Below are positions 10,845-20,584 of a DNA stretch of 64,000 bases, in pieces; the stretch's first letter is position 1, and the number at the start of each line of letters is the position of its first letter. The notes under the pieces were generated by a model. The model saw only the letters and a program-made list of their open reading frames with translations, was not told the origin of the DNA and did not search any database. The position numbers and the translations under genes are program-made. This DNA is from Poa pratensis (taxonomy: Eukaryota > Streptophyta > Magnoliopsida > Poales > Poaceae): contig CAMZMU010000027.1 of NCBI GenBank assembly GCA_947311845.1, positions 76,918,825 through 76,982,824 of the forward strand, given 5' to 3'.

Positions 10845-12062
10845 GTTTGACTTTTGTTGACCAATTTTGAAATATTCAAAAAATATTCAACAAACATCAA
10901 AAAAATGCACATCCAGTGCACATGGTCTTAGTTTGTCATGTACTAACATCTCCAACTGATAAACAAGGTAAAGATACATATTAATCAAGAAATGCTTCAA
11001 TATGGTGTGAAACCTCACATCTCAAACTATGAACTCTATAGTTTGAGATGTGAGATTTCAAATCACTTCTTGTTTAACATGTATGTAGACCTTATTTATT
11101 TGTTGGAGATGTTAGTACATGATAAACTAAGACCATGTGCACTGGATTTGCATTTTTTGATGTTTTTTGAATATCTTATGATTATTTCAAAACAGGGTCA
11201 ACAAAAGTCAACCAAATTTGAAATAATCATAAGATATTCAAAAAACATCAAAAAATGCAAATCCAGTGCACATGCTCTTATTTTGTCATGTACTAACATA
11301 TCAAACAGATAAACAAGGTCTACATACATGTTAAACAAGAAGTGGTTTGAAATCTCACATCTCAAACTATAGAGTTCATAGTTTGAGATGTGAGGTTTCA
11401 CACCATATTAAAGCATTTCTTGATTAATATGTATCTTTACCTTGTTTATCAGTTGGAGATGTTAGTACATGATAAACTAAGACCATGTGCACTGGATTTG
11501 CATTTTTTTGATGTTTTTCGAATATCTTATGATTATTTCAAAACAGGGTCAACAAAAGTCAACCAATTTTGAAATAGTCATAAGATATTCAAAAAACATA
11601 AAAAAATGCAAATCCAGTGCACATGGTCTTATTTTGTCATGTACTAACATGTCCAACAGATAAACAAGGTCTACATACATGTTAAACAAGAAATGCTTCA
11701 ATATGGTATGAAATCTCACATCTCAAACTATAGAGTTCATACCATATTGAAGCATCTCTTGTTTAATATGTATCTAGACCTTGTTTATCAGTTGGCGCTG
11801 CTAGTACATGATAAAATAAGACCATGTGCACTGGATTTGCATTTGTTTGATTGTTTTTTGAATATTTTGTGATTATTACAAATTTGGCCTATTTCACACC
11901 ATATTGAAGCATCTCTTGTTTAATATGTATCTAAACCTTGTTTATCAGCTGGAGCTGCTAGTACATGACAAACTAAGACTATGTGCACTGGATTTGCATT
12001 TTTTTGATCTTTTTTGAATATCTTGTGATTATTTCAAGTTCAGCCTATTTCACACTATATCG
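10845..12062. repeat. Alternating inverted-repeat cluster (about 170-bp units)
   Basis: A unit containing GACCATGTGCACTGGATTTG and a GTTGACTTTTGTTGACC-like end is present about seven times in alternating orientation. Symmetry centres lie near 11034, 11210, 11374, 11560 and 11724. At two centres a perfect 17-bp stem (CTCACATCTCAAACTAT) closes on a 7-nt loop (11014-11054 and 11354-11394). A third centre has a 12-bp ATATGGTATGAA stem (11701-11747). The same peptide string appears on both strands because of this symmetry, so those frames are not genes. It may derive from MITE or foldback copies. Confidence 0.85.
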
Positions 12063-13050
12063 AAGCATAGTGCAAAATCATAGTGCAAAATCAAATTCAG
12101 GACAAATCAAGACACATATAATGACTATGTGCGAAGGTTTTGTATTTTTTCAATTTTTATTGAATTATCTATGCGAAGGATTTTAGATAAACCCTACCGA
12201 GCATCCTGGACCGTTCATCTGACTCTGCCGCGCTTAACTGCTGCCGTGCGATCAGGTCTTCTAGAAGGAATCACGAGCGATCCGTGGGAGCACCGTTTCT
12301 TCGACATGATTGGCCAGCGTTTTTTTCTTCTCTGCGACGCGGGAACTGTTGGGCGTGAGACCGTTGGGCCGTCTCACGCATCGTCCAATGGGCCCATCTA
12401 GCCTCCCATAGCCTGCCACGCATGCGCTGATCCGCAACGCGTCCATGCATCGTCGATCGGGCCTCGCCATGCATGGCTCATGCAGCATCGCAGTCTGCTT
12501 AGATTGCTCTGTTTCTTCAGATCGACAAGCTTCTCCAGCTGTTTGGCCATCTTCTTCAACTCGTCCTTCTGCACCCCATTCTGCACCGTCGCATCGTCTC
12601 ATTTTCACAAATTTTAACAAATCAACTGTTACTTGTCCCGAGTGTAGAATTAATACAAAGAGGGGCAGACTTTGGCAGTTTTTTCATCTCTTTCCATTAA
12701 TGCACGGGGCACGCGTTGGTCCGTTGTGCCTGTTGCTTCCTCGGTCGGTCTTCGTTGTGCTGCACAGCTAGTTAACGCAGAGGTTTTCTGCATGCGTGTG
12801 CGTGAGACTTTGGACTTGCTTTCACCTCTTTGCGTTAATGCACGCATGCAGGGTCACGTCGCATCCTAGCCCAGCTATTTTTGCAGTCACCGCATTGACC
12901 GCAACGCAGCTGCGGCAGCCTACTCGTGGGCGCGCACGTATTACTAAGCCTAATCCTACGCTTTGACACGGGCTTTCTTTCACATCTTTCACACAGTTGC
13001 GCCTGTTACTTCTTCATCCACCGCAATTAATTCACACTCCTCATCGGGTC
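12063..13050. other. Upstream region of the small ORF; no complete gene
   Basis: GC-moderate DNA with repeated blocks: CATCTCTTTCCATTAATGCACG (about 12683-12705) recurs in altered form at about 12825-12847, and TTGTGCCTGTTGCTTCCTC (about 12724) resembles a block at about 13000. These look like promoter-region duplications. A GRF-gene fragment at 12501-12589 is annotated separately. Confidence 0.45.
12501..12589 (-). pseudogene. Fragment of the GRF zinc-finger gene's last exon
   Basis: This 89-bp segment matches 14379-14467 with few differences. It encodes part of the amphipathic helix after the zinc finger (KKMAKQLEKLVDLKK). It ends abruptly on both sides in unrelated sequence and has no start or splice context, so it is a partial duplicate. 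Confidence 0.8.
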
Positions 13051-13058
13051 TTTAAATA
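13051..13058 (+). promoter_or_regulatory. TATA box of the 13126 ORF
   Basis: TTTAAATA lies about 70 bp before the ATG, with a C/T-rich leader after it. The spacing suits a short 5' untranslated region. Confidence 0.55.
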
Positions 13059-13125
13059 GTGCCAAGCCAACTTCCCTTCTTCTCATCCCTATCCAGCCCC
13101 TTTGCCTCCTCCTCCCTCTACCACC

Positions 13126-13581
13126 ATGTCGACCTACTCTCTCCCTTCCAGCCCCGAGTCCGTCAGCGACGAGGACAACCACCCAAACCGTCGAGGCTGG
13201 TGGGAGGCGCCGGAGGAGCCGGAGGAGGAACCTCTGAAGCGTGTGCGTCGGCGTTGCCAGGCGTGGGCGTCGGGCCCCTTCGTCCACAATCCCGACGAGG
13301 TCAAGAACATCGCCAACCGCTCCGACAAGGAACTCCGACGCATCCACGCCATCCTGGAGAAGAAGGAGAAGAAGGACCTCGCTGCCGACGAAGAGAGGGA
13401 GGACAACAAGGCGGCGGCGAGGGAGCGGCGCGCAAGGCTGAAGCTCCGGGAAAGGGAGGATAAGCGGATCCGGGAGGACAATCTCCGGGCCTTGTCCAAC
13501 CGCGAGATGGCGGACAGGGCGGCGGATTGGAGGGCAGCGGTGGCATCGGCGTCAGCGCTCCCAGCACCGCCGATGGAGTAG
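13126..13581 (+). CDS. Highly charged coiled-coil protein of unknown function, 151 aa
   Basis: I do not recognise the family. The ATG at 13126 follows a TATA-like box and pyrimidine-rich leader, and the frame is uninterrupted to the TAG at 13579-13581. The N-terminus (residues 1-20) is Ser/Pro-rich and acidic, then a WW-containing acidic patch (GGWWEAPEEPEEEP) and a basic RVRRR. Residues 55-135 are almost entirely Lys/Arg/Glu/Asp/Ala and should form a long single helix or coiled coil; the C-terminus is Ala/Pro-rich. No membrane segment or signal peptide is seen. It lies between a MULE remnant and a GRF zinc-finger pseudogene, so it may be a transposon-captured gene rather than a host gene. 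High GC (over 60%) contrasts with its AT-rich flanks. Confidence 0.55.
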   Translation: MSTYSLPSSPESVSDEDNHPNRRGWWEAPEEPEEEPLKRVRRRCQAWASGPFVHNPDEVKNIANRSDKELRRIHAILEKKEKKDLAADEEREDNKAAARERRARLKLREREDKRIREDNLRALSNREMADRAADWRAAVASASALPAPPME

Positions 13582-14305
13582 GCCAACCCCGGCGGTTGGC
13601 CGACAGACGGAAGGGCGCCCGCAGACGAAGGGGCGCCAGCGGTTAGGGTTTAGGGCCCTCTATATTTAGGGCCCTATATGAAATGTAATTTTTCTTTTTT
13701 TAGTTTAATATATGTAATGTGGGTAGGGCCCCTCTATATGTAAAGTGGGGGGCCAATGTTTGTGCTTGGGTATATATGCCCCATGTTCGTCCGTGCTAAT
13801 ATAAAATAGTGTTTGCTCGTGTTTGAATTATTTTTGAACAAAAGTAAACCACTAACTTCTAAATTAGCTTCACAACTCATCGTCAACGAAAATGTGCGTC
13901 AAATGTGATATGGAAACATGCATGAAAACTTTTAAACCAAAACTTATTCATATTATTAATCCCAATAGAAACATGCATGGAAACTTTTAAACCTAAACTT
14001 ATCCAGCAATAACATGCTATGGAAATAACATTTAAAACTAAACCTAAACCTAAAGTGTGCACGTCTGTTTTTTTGCTGAGAGCACTTCTTTTAACATTGG
14101 GCCTGTCTAGTTTTACATGGGCCTGGCCTTTTCTCCTAGCCGTTTTCAATTTTTTTTCTTCTACTGAACTGAACCTGAACTGAACATTGCACAAAATCAT
14201 AAGAACAGAAACAAACCAAATCAGGGCTGGATTCCTGACGCATTTATTCCATGTCTTAGCCATACACAAATTGACCATGTCAAGCTAACTACAACACTAA
14301 CTACA
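13582..14305. other. 3' region of the 13126 ORF and of the convergent GRF pseudogene
   Basis: No gene. TAGGGCCCTCTATAT-type blocks repeat at about 13650-13680 and 13725-13740. A two-copy block around AACATGCATG(A/G)AAACTTTTAAACC lies at about 13915-13990. Possible poly(A) sites exist for both convergent genes but none can be fixed. Confidence 0.4.
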
Positions 14306-14963
14306 TTATTTTTGACTAATGATCAGCAAATAGACATCTCCAAGAACAATTGCACATAGATAAAAAATTGCAGCCAGCAGATTGCTATGCTTCTTCAGAT
14401 CGACAAGCTTCTCCAGCTGTTTGGCCATCTTGTTCAACTCGTCCTTCTGCACCCCATTCTGCACCGTAGCAACAACCCCAGTAGCAGATCCCAATTGCTC
14501 CACCGCCGGTGGCAAATTGGGCACCAGGGATTTGTCCTCCTTTTGAATCCTCTTGATGTATGCATCAAGCCACTCGAAATGGTCACATGAAAGCAGATCC
14601 TGCAAATACAAAAACCCAAATCAGATGCATACCCAAATCGGATGAAAACCCAAATCGGCTGAAAACCCAAAATTGAGGAAACATAAAATGAAATTGAGTG
14701 GGGGGAAACACATATCTCACCTCCCCCAGCTGTTTTTTGCTCTCGCATATCACATACTCGCGCCCGTGGTTGCCGTTCTTGTCGCTCGTGGTGACCCGCC
14801 GCTTCAGGGACGCCATCCGTCCGCACTCAGGGCACCTTCCCAGCGGAACTGGACCGAAGCGCGGCCATTTAGAGTGGGAGATGGAAGCGGAGCTCGACGC
14901 CAAGCCGCCGAAGAAGAAGGGGATGTCGCCCCTGTAGCTGTACCAGACGGCCGCACCCTCCAC
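14306..14963 (-). pseudogene. GRF-type zinc-finger protein, two exons, start codon missing
   Basis: GRF zinc fingers are found in nucleic-acid-associated proteins, and in grasses in many small proteins of unknown role. Exon 1 (to 14721) carries CPECGR, a GREYVIC segment and GNHGRE; exon 2 (14599-14306) supplies the last cysteine in CDHFEWLD, then a helix and a hydrophobic C-terminal segment (AIFYLCAIVLGDVYLLI). The intron 14720-14600 has GT and AG ends (GAG/GTGAGA donor, TTGCAG acceptor) and joins codons exactly. Upstream the frame stays open to a TGA at 15153-15155 but contains no ATG before the zinc finger. A TTG at 14903-14901, before ASSSAS, is where a start could have been. I therefore call it a pseudogene, or a gene whose start lies in an unseen exon. 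The given 5' limit is arbitrary. Confidence 0.75.
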
Positions 14964-15154
14964 GGCGATCTTCCAACCGTCGGCGGCGCTACCCTCTCCG
15001 TCGCCCGCGTCCGGCTCCTTCCTATCAACAGGGGTCGCCGCCCACCTCTGCGCATGGCCGCCTTCTCCGTCGCTCGGCTGATTTTCCTGCTCACCGCTGC
15101 GAGCTCCGGGGCCACGCTCCGCCGCTTTTACAGCGCCGCTACAAGCAAACGGTC

Positions 15155-15280
15155 AACAGCTGGGTCCCACAAGCCGCGCCAACGGTTCTATTATGGTTCC
15201 CACAAGCCGCGGTTGTCTTCTGGGTCCCATAAGTCCACAGTCAACGGTTGTATTCTGGGTCCCACAAGTCAGCAGACCTG
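15155..15280. repeat. Four-copy TGGGTCCCACAAG repeat upstream of the GRF gene
   Basis: Variants of GGGTCCCACAAG, each followed by CCGC or TC(A/C) and an ACGGTT-like word, recur at about 15162, 15197, 15222 and 15258, spaced about 25-36 bp. They lie in the presumed promoter of the minus-strand GRF gene. Function unknown. Confidence 0.65.
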
Positions 15281-15410
15281 ACGGAGACGGCAAGAGTCAC
15301 GGAACGAATCCTTGCGCACAGACTAGGGGCAAAACTGAGGTCCATTTGCGACTGAGTGTAAAACTGAGGTCATGGACACAACTGAGGGCAACCTGATAAA
15401 TAACCCTAAG

Positions 15411-16389
15411 TAAATTCTCTTTAACTTGATTTGGATAGGGAGGTGTTTCAACATACTCCTCAATTGTCACAGATGACACCGGTTCAACCTGTTTAATAAC
15501 TTTAGGAACAACAATAGATTGTTTAACAGGTTCAACATAAACTTCCAACCCACTTTTAGGAACACGGATATGCTCAGCAAAAGATTTAGCTATTTCAAGT
15601 ATAACATAAGGGTCAAGATTAAATGTATCACTCATATTTTTAAACAGGATAGAAGTAGAGAAATTCTCTACACATGAATATCCATAATCAAAATAAGGCT
15701 CATTACCTTTATCGAGATCCCAATGTCCAGTATTTTCATGCTTCTTCTTCAGTATTATTTGTAAAACTCCCACCAGATGAATTATCCAGAATCTCCTTGT
15801 GCCTCATAGGTAGCCTCACATAAAAGTTTATCAGTATAAGTTTCCTTGTAAGATCGTGACAAGGATTCTTGCGAATGAGTTCCTTCAATCTCCCCCAAGC
15901 TTGAGTAATACTCTCTCCCAGATATGGCCAGAAATTGAATATGTAGCAGCGGTTCTCATAAGCTTCTTTAGGAGTAAAATATTTAAGAAAGAAAACCTTC
16001 CTCAAGATATTCCATTCAATAACAGCTTCTTCATCCAGAGACCTGTACCAAACACGAGCATTACCAGATAAAGACAAATATAGTAACTTCCTTTTTACCT
16101 CATCCTCAGGAATAACAGGAAGTCTAAATAACCCGCATATGTCTTCAATTAACTCCATGTGTTCACGTGCAGACTTAGTTCCATCCCCTGTAAATGGATT
16201 TTTCATAACTCTTTTAACATGACCCATGGGAATTTTATATCCCAGTTTGTGTATCTTAGGCACAGCAGTTTCAACCACTTTAGCAGTAGTGGCATAAGCA
16301 CTTTCATATAGAGCAAGGTGCAGCGAAGAACGATTCATAAATGCCATAGTATCAATGAGATAAAACAGCAAATAAAATTCAGCTTTCAA
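15411..16389 (-). pseudogene. Athila-like Ty3/gypsy gag fragment
   Basis: A retrotransposon Gag capsid region. The minus-strand frame from 16389 contains the FTGDGTKSAREHM, RKLLYLSLSGNARVW and ITQAWGRLKELIRKNPCH segments typical of plant gypsy gag. The internal ATG followed by AFMNRSS (about 16347) is a more likely start than the first. A stop at 15736 and a shift near 15760 move the reading to a second frame, which runs to about 15411. Beyond that point the sequence belongs to the GRF region, so the element's protease and pol are missing. It follows a tRNA-Asp type PBS (16422-16443) and an LTR that is split by the tandem array. Confidence 0.75.
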
Positions 16390-16421
16390 GTTTCCTTACC
16401 AAACTTCTTACCAATAGCGCA

Positions 16422-16443
16422 ATGCTCCCCGGTAACGGCGCCA
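16422..16443 (-). other. Primer binding site (tRNA-Asp type) of the Athila-like element
   Basis: On the minus strand TGGCGCCGTTACCGGGGA, the usual tRNA-Asp-complementary PBS of Athila-like elements with one change (TTACC for TTGCC). It lies 11 bases after the inferred LTR end. Confidence 0.75.
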
Positions 16444-16454
16444 GAAAAGTATCT

Positions 16455-16543
16455 TGATGACTCCCAAGTGCAGGAGATCAATTGTAGTACCTTTCAATTA
16501 GAAAAGGTTGTCGAACGCACGAGGAGCTGAAGGTATTGGTTAG
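16455..16543 (-). repeat. Athila-like LTR, PBS-proximal part
   Basis: The last 89 bp of a minus-strand LTR ending ...GTCATCA. The LTR is interrupted at 16543 by the tandem array and resumes at 34379. GTTAG at 16539-16543 is the target duplication. Confidence 0.75.
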
Positions 16544-19500
16544 TGTGGGGACCCCGGACTAGCTGTGTGAAATACCCGATTATGCTTAACACAACGATCC
16601 CGTGATCAGTCTGTCGTTGCACATAATCCGAATTGGATGCCAAAGTTTACATCCATTACAGTACCGAATTAAAGTCTTACATAAATGGCCATTTCGACCA
16701 AGTCTTACATAGGTGCCTTCATGGGCCAAATCAAAATAATCAGCGGAAGCTAAGGCGTAGTAGACCGCAACTTCTAACAACGACCCGACAGGCAGCTGAC
16801 TGATGGAGATCCTTAATTCACATAGAAGTCGCCATACTCCTGCTCGGCGTAGTGGTCCTCCTCGTAGTCTGGCTAGGACAATAGCCAGGACGAAACCAAT
16901 ATGAGTACGTTTGATTGTACTCGCAAACTACCCCAACATGAGTATGCACTAGTTTTATTTTAATTTCAAACTTTTATTTATTTTAAACATCTCTATATCT
17001 TTATTGAAAAAGGTAAGAAGAGTTTATAACTATCTTTAAGAAATCACCATTGTAATTGTTTTCCCCAAAACTCCTCCTTTTTCTGACCATAGCACACCAT
17101 GGTCCATTTATTTCACCAACTCATACCACTCCATTTGGTATAGCTGTGTAACACCATCTCCATTTCAGTTTGTTTTAAACTTAAAGCTTTTCCAAAAACT
17201 TGCACATGGTCTTAGGACAGCCTCCCAACTGTCCATATCCAAGGACTCGGCTATTCGAATAGTTTTACACTCTGCAGAGTTAGCACGCTTTTCCCACATC
17301 CATCCGGCAACTCATCGTGTCCGCCACGTCTCGCCATACAAGGTGTATGCGAAGTAAGCTGCCGACCATAGCCTGTCCTTTGCTCATGCTAGTATAGGAC
17401 CCTGCCGCTACGAAAACTTCCGTCGACACTCAGGCCAATTCCCCAACAGGAACCCCAAGTGTGAGGACTCGTAGTTCTGCCCGGCGAGCTAACCCTTCAA
17501 TCCTCCCACCAACGTGTTAGGACCCGGGTCAGGGGGTAGGTCACCAAACCACTGTCACCAAACCATTGTCACCAAACCATCCCCTCATGGAACGAGGTCA
17601 TCCTCGTTGTTGAGGCATCCCATACTAACACGAGCAAATTATATGACTACGCCCATTCCCATATGTGGGTGGATGTGGTCGCACAGGTTATCGGCTGGTC
17701 GTCATAGTACTAGGACACAATGTGCATTTTTCACAAACATCACCATTCTCCACTTCTCCACTTCAATACCGACATCTCGGCATTTCATATCCACACAAGT
17801 ATTTTCAAAAGAGTTTTGAATAACAATATTCATTTTCCCATCCTATAATTTTATATCAACTATCTTATACTTCTACATAGGTGGCAAAATAGTTTTTCAT
17901 ATACTTTTGTAAAAAGGTTTTCAAAATCATTGGTACTTTTGAAAAATTCATGTGAAAAATAGATGTATATAAATGCAAGCTCAGTGAAGTAGCTTGCCTT
18001 GCTCGGCAAAGTGGCATTGGTCTTGATCTTCATATTCAACAAACTCTCCTTCCTCGATAAATCCGACAGCGTTCTCGTCTAATTAATAAACAAACCAATA
18101 CAAACAATCACTAAACTACTCAAGCAACAACACAACATTACAATCCTAAATGCTCTAAATAGCCACTGCACACAACAAACAATACAATTTGATTTCAATT
18201 TAATTGAATTAAACATTATTTATTTAAGTCTAAATTATGGCAGAAACTTGTTGAACGTGTTTAATTCCACAACTTGAGTTCTGTTGGTCACAAAAATACA
18301 AAATAAATTTCTATAGAAAGATACTGATGTGTAAAAGAGAACTCAATTGAGTTTGGATTAATTGGAGTAACCAAACTCCCTACACAAATGTTTTAATCCG
18401 GTAACTTAATAATCAAGTTTTGGCTACCAATTAAGTTTTGTTGCTCCTAAAATTAAATACTTTTAGGGGTAACTAAACATGACTCAATGTGATCTAAAAA
18501 ATTTGGTCCTAAATCATTTGGGTTAACCATTAAACATATTTAATTGTTTTAGTGCAGAAGGGTTCTCTAAATTCATCTTTATACTAAACAATTATTACTT
18601 TATAATTAATTCTACAAAAATTAGGGAAGCTAATACATAACAGTACTAAGCTAACAAAACTGGTTTGGAATTATTTGGACTAACAGAGCATCATAAAAAA
18701 ACAAGTTTAGATTTTAAACCCTCTGTGGCATTTTTAATAATACATTTTTATTATTTATCGAAATGAATTGAATTCACCTGGGTTGGTTAAACATTTTCAT
18801 AAGCTTTGCAGAACAATTGGATTTGATTTATTTGGAGCTATAAATCTCGAGATATTGAATTTCTAAAATGGGTCCAGTACTGTGATTTAGTATTTCAATT
18901 TTAAACAGAGAAATCGAGTTGTGGATAATGTTTAAAACCCTGACGGGTGGGGCCTACGGGTCAGTGGCACGGTGCGCGCGAGGGAAATTATTAAAAACCT
19001 GACGAGCGGGGCCCGCTCGTCAGTCTCTCTATTCTAACGAAACGGTAAGATACCGTTGGATCGAGATCCAACGGCTCACAGAAGCCACGGACGGCGGCGA
19101 CCATTTCTGGGCGGCGCCGTGGCTCCGGCTACGGCGAGGTGGCTGGAAACCTCACCTTGAGGGCACAGCAGAAAGTGGCGATGACGCGAATCGACAGCGG
19201 TGGCGTGGGCGAACTTCTGGGCCAAGTGGTGCTTGCTGGGGCGACGTGTAGCGGCGACGGCGACGCGTCGAACTTCCACGACCACGGCAACGGACTCCGG
19301 CGAGCTCCTGCGGTCGCGTCTGTGCACGAAAAAGAGGGAAAAAAGGCTCGGGTGAGTGTGGTGTCCAGGAGGAAGAGAGTACGACCCAGAGGGGAGAGAA
19401 AGAGAGGGTGTGGCGTCGCGGCCATGGTCGACCTCGACGGCGGCAGTAGCGGCAGCGTGCACGCCCTCCTGGCGGTGCACGGGCGAACTGAGAGTGGAGA

Positions 19501-20546
19501 GGGAGAGTGTGGGGTGGTGTGGTGCTTCCAGAGAGGGTAGGGGTAGTTTTATAGGGCGGAGGCTGGTCCACGGTGGTCGCGGAGCACGGACGGCGTCCAT
19601 GGCGCTCCCGAGGAGATCTTCCTCTCGATTGCGCCGCGGTGCTGCGAGGAACGTGGCGTCGCGGTGTCTACCGGGGTCCGGGCGCGGTCTAGGAGCAGCT
19701 GGGTGGAGTTACGCATGTCGGGGAGCAGAGGGGGGTCGAATTCGGGCTGGCATCGCCGAGCTCTGCCGCGGCGGAGCAGGGCTGGCATCGGGGAGAGGGA
19801 AGCACTCGATGCTCTCCTCTGCGGGGCAGAGGCTGCAGAGGCGCGGTGCGAGGGCAGGCGCGAGCTGGGGAGGGGGGGGCCTGGGAACGGCGAGGAGCAC
19901 GACGCCCACAGTCGACACGCGACGGCGACAGTGAGCTAGAAGAGAGGTAGGGGATGACGTTTTTGCGAAAAACCCCCTGCCTCCTTTCCTTTTCTATTTT
20001 CTTTTATTTCTTTTTAGTCCAGTAGCATTTTAGGATTTTATTTAGGGCACTTAACTTGTTTAGAAAAATTCAAAAATATTTGTGAAGCCTTCCCATAACA
20101 TGTAGAGACTCCACAAAATTTGGTGTTTCAAAATAAAATACTTTGAATCAATTTTGTTCATAAGGTTTTAATTATGGAATTTTGTTTTATTGCAATTTGA
20201 TTTTACTTTAGAATATTAAAACTAGTTCAAAATATTATTTGAGAGGGAAAAGTAGTAAGAATAAAATGGGAGTGTTTACATCACCACTCCACTGAATTTT
20301 GTTTAAAACAATTTGAGTTTCTCACTTGGAGAATTTGTGTGACACTTGTCACATTTAGTTTTCTTGCTTTAAGTTTTTATTTTGTTTTCTTTCTTTTCTT
20401 CATGTGTTCATTAGAGCAAGCAACACACAATTTGCAAGAACTAAATAACACAAGCAACAATATGAGATGAACACATATAATTTAGCAAAAGTTTTTGTTG
20501 GCTCTCATTTTTGGAATAATACTTATAATATTTTTGGGATGTTACA
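16544..20546 (-). repeat. LTR 1 of the array (4.0 kb)
   Basis: Minus-strand LTR starting TGTAACATCCC and ending CCCCACA. A GC-rich block (about 19070-19930) next to AT-rich DNA gives overlapping Arg/Pro/Ala-rich open frames that recur in all three LTRs; these are compositional, not genes. Confidence 0.9.
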
Positions 20547-20560
20547 ATCCTTCCCCCCTT
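20547..20560 (-). other. Polypurine tract, array copy 1
   Basis: On the minus strand AAGGGGGGAAGGAT directly before the LTR start. Confidence 0.8.
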
Positions 20561-20565
20561 AAAAT

Positions 20566-20584
20566 AAATCTCGTCCCGAGATTT
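20566..20584 (-). promoter_or_regulatory. Conserved hairpin upstream of the polypurine tract, array copy 1
   Basis: AAATCTCGGGACGAGATTT on the minus strand: the same 8-bp stem and GGA loop as at 6396, but with an A-T closing pair instead of G-C, so pairing is kept. Confidence 0.65.

Noticed and set aside
10992..11312. 106-residue frame in the inverted-repeat cluster, with a near-identical peptide on the other strand (11198-11401)
   Set aside because: The match between strands is a direct result of the inverted repeats; it is not evidence of a gene.
14673..15281. 202-residue plus-strand frame opposite the GRF gene
   Set aside because: Antisense shadow of the GC-rich first exon and promoter of the GRF pseudogene; no domain and non-ATG-like context.
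19076..19600. 174-residue frames on the minus strand of the array LTRs (also 26056-26580 and 32896-33420)
   Set aside because: Low-complexity Arg/Pro/Ser sequence in a GC-rich LTR block, with equally long frames on the opposite strand. The three occurrences are LTR copies.
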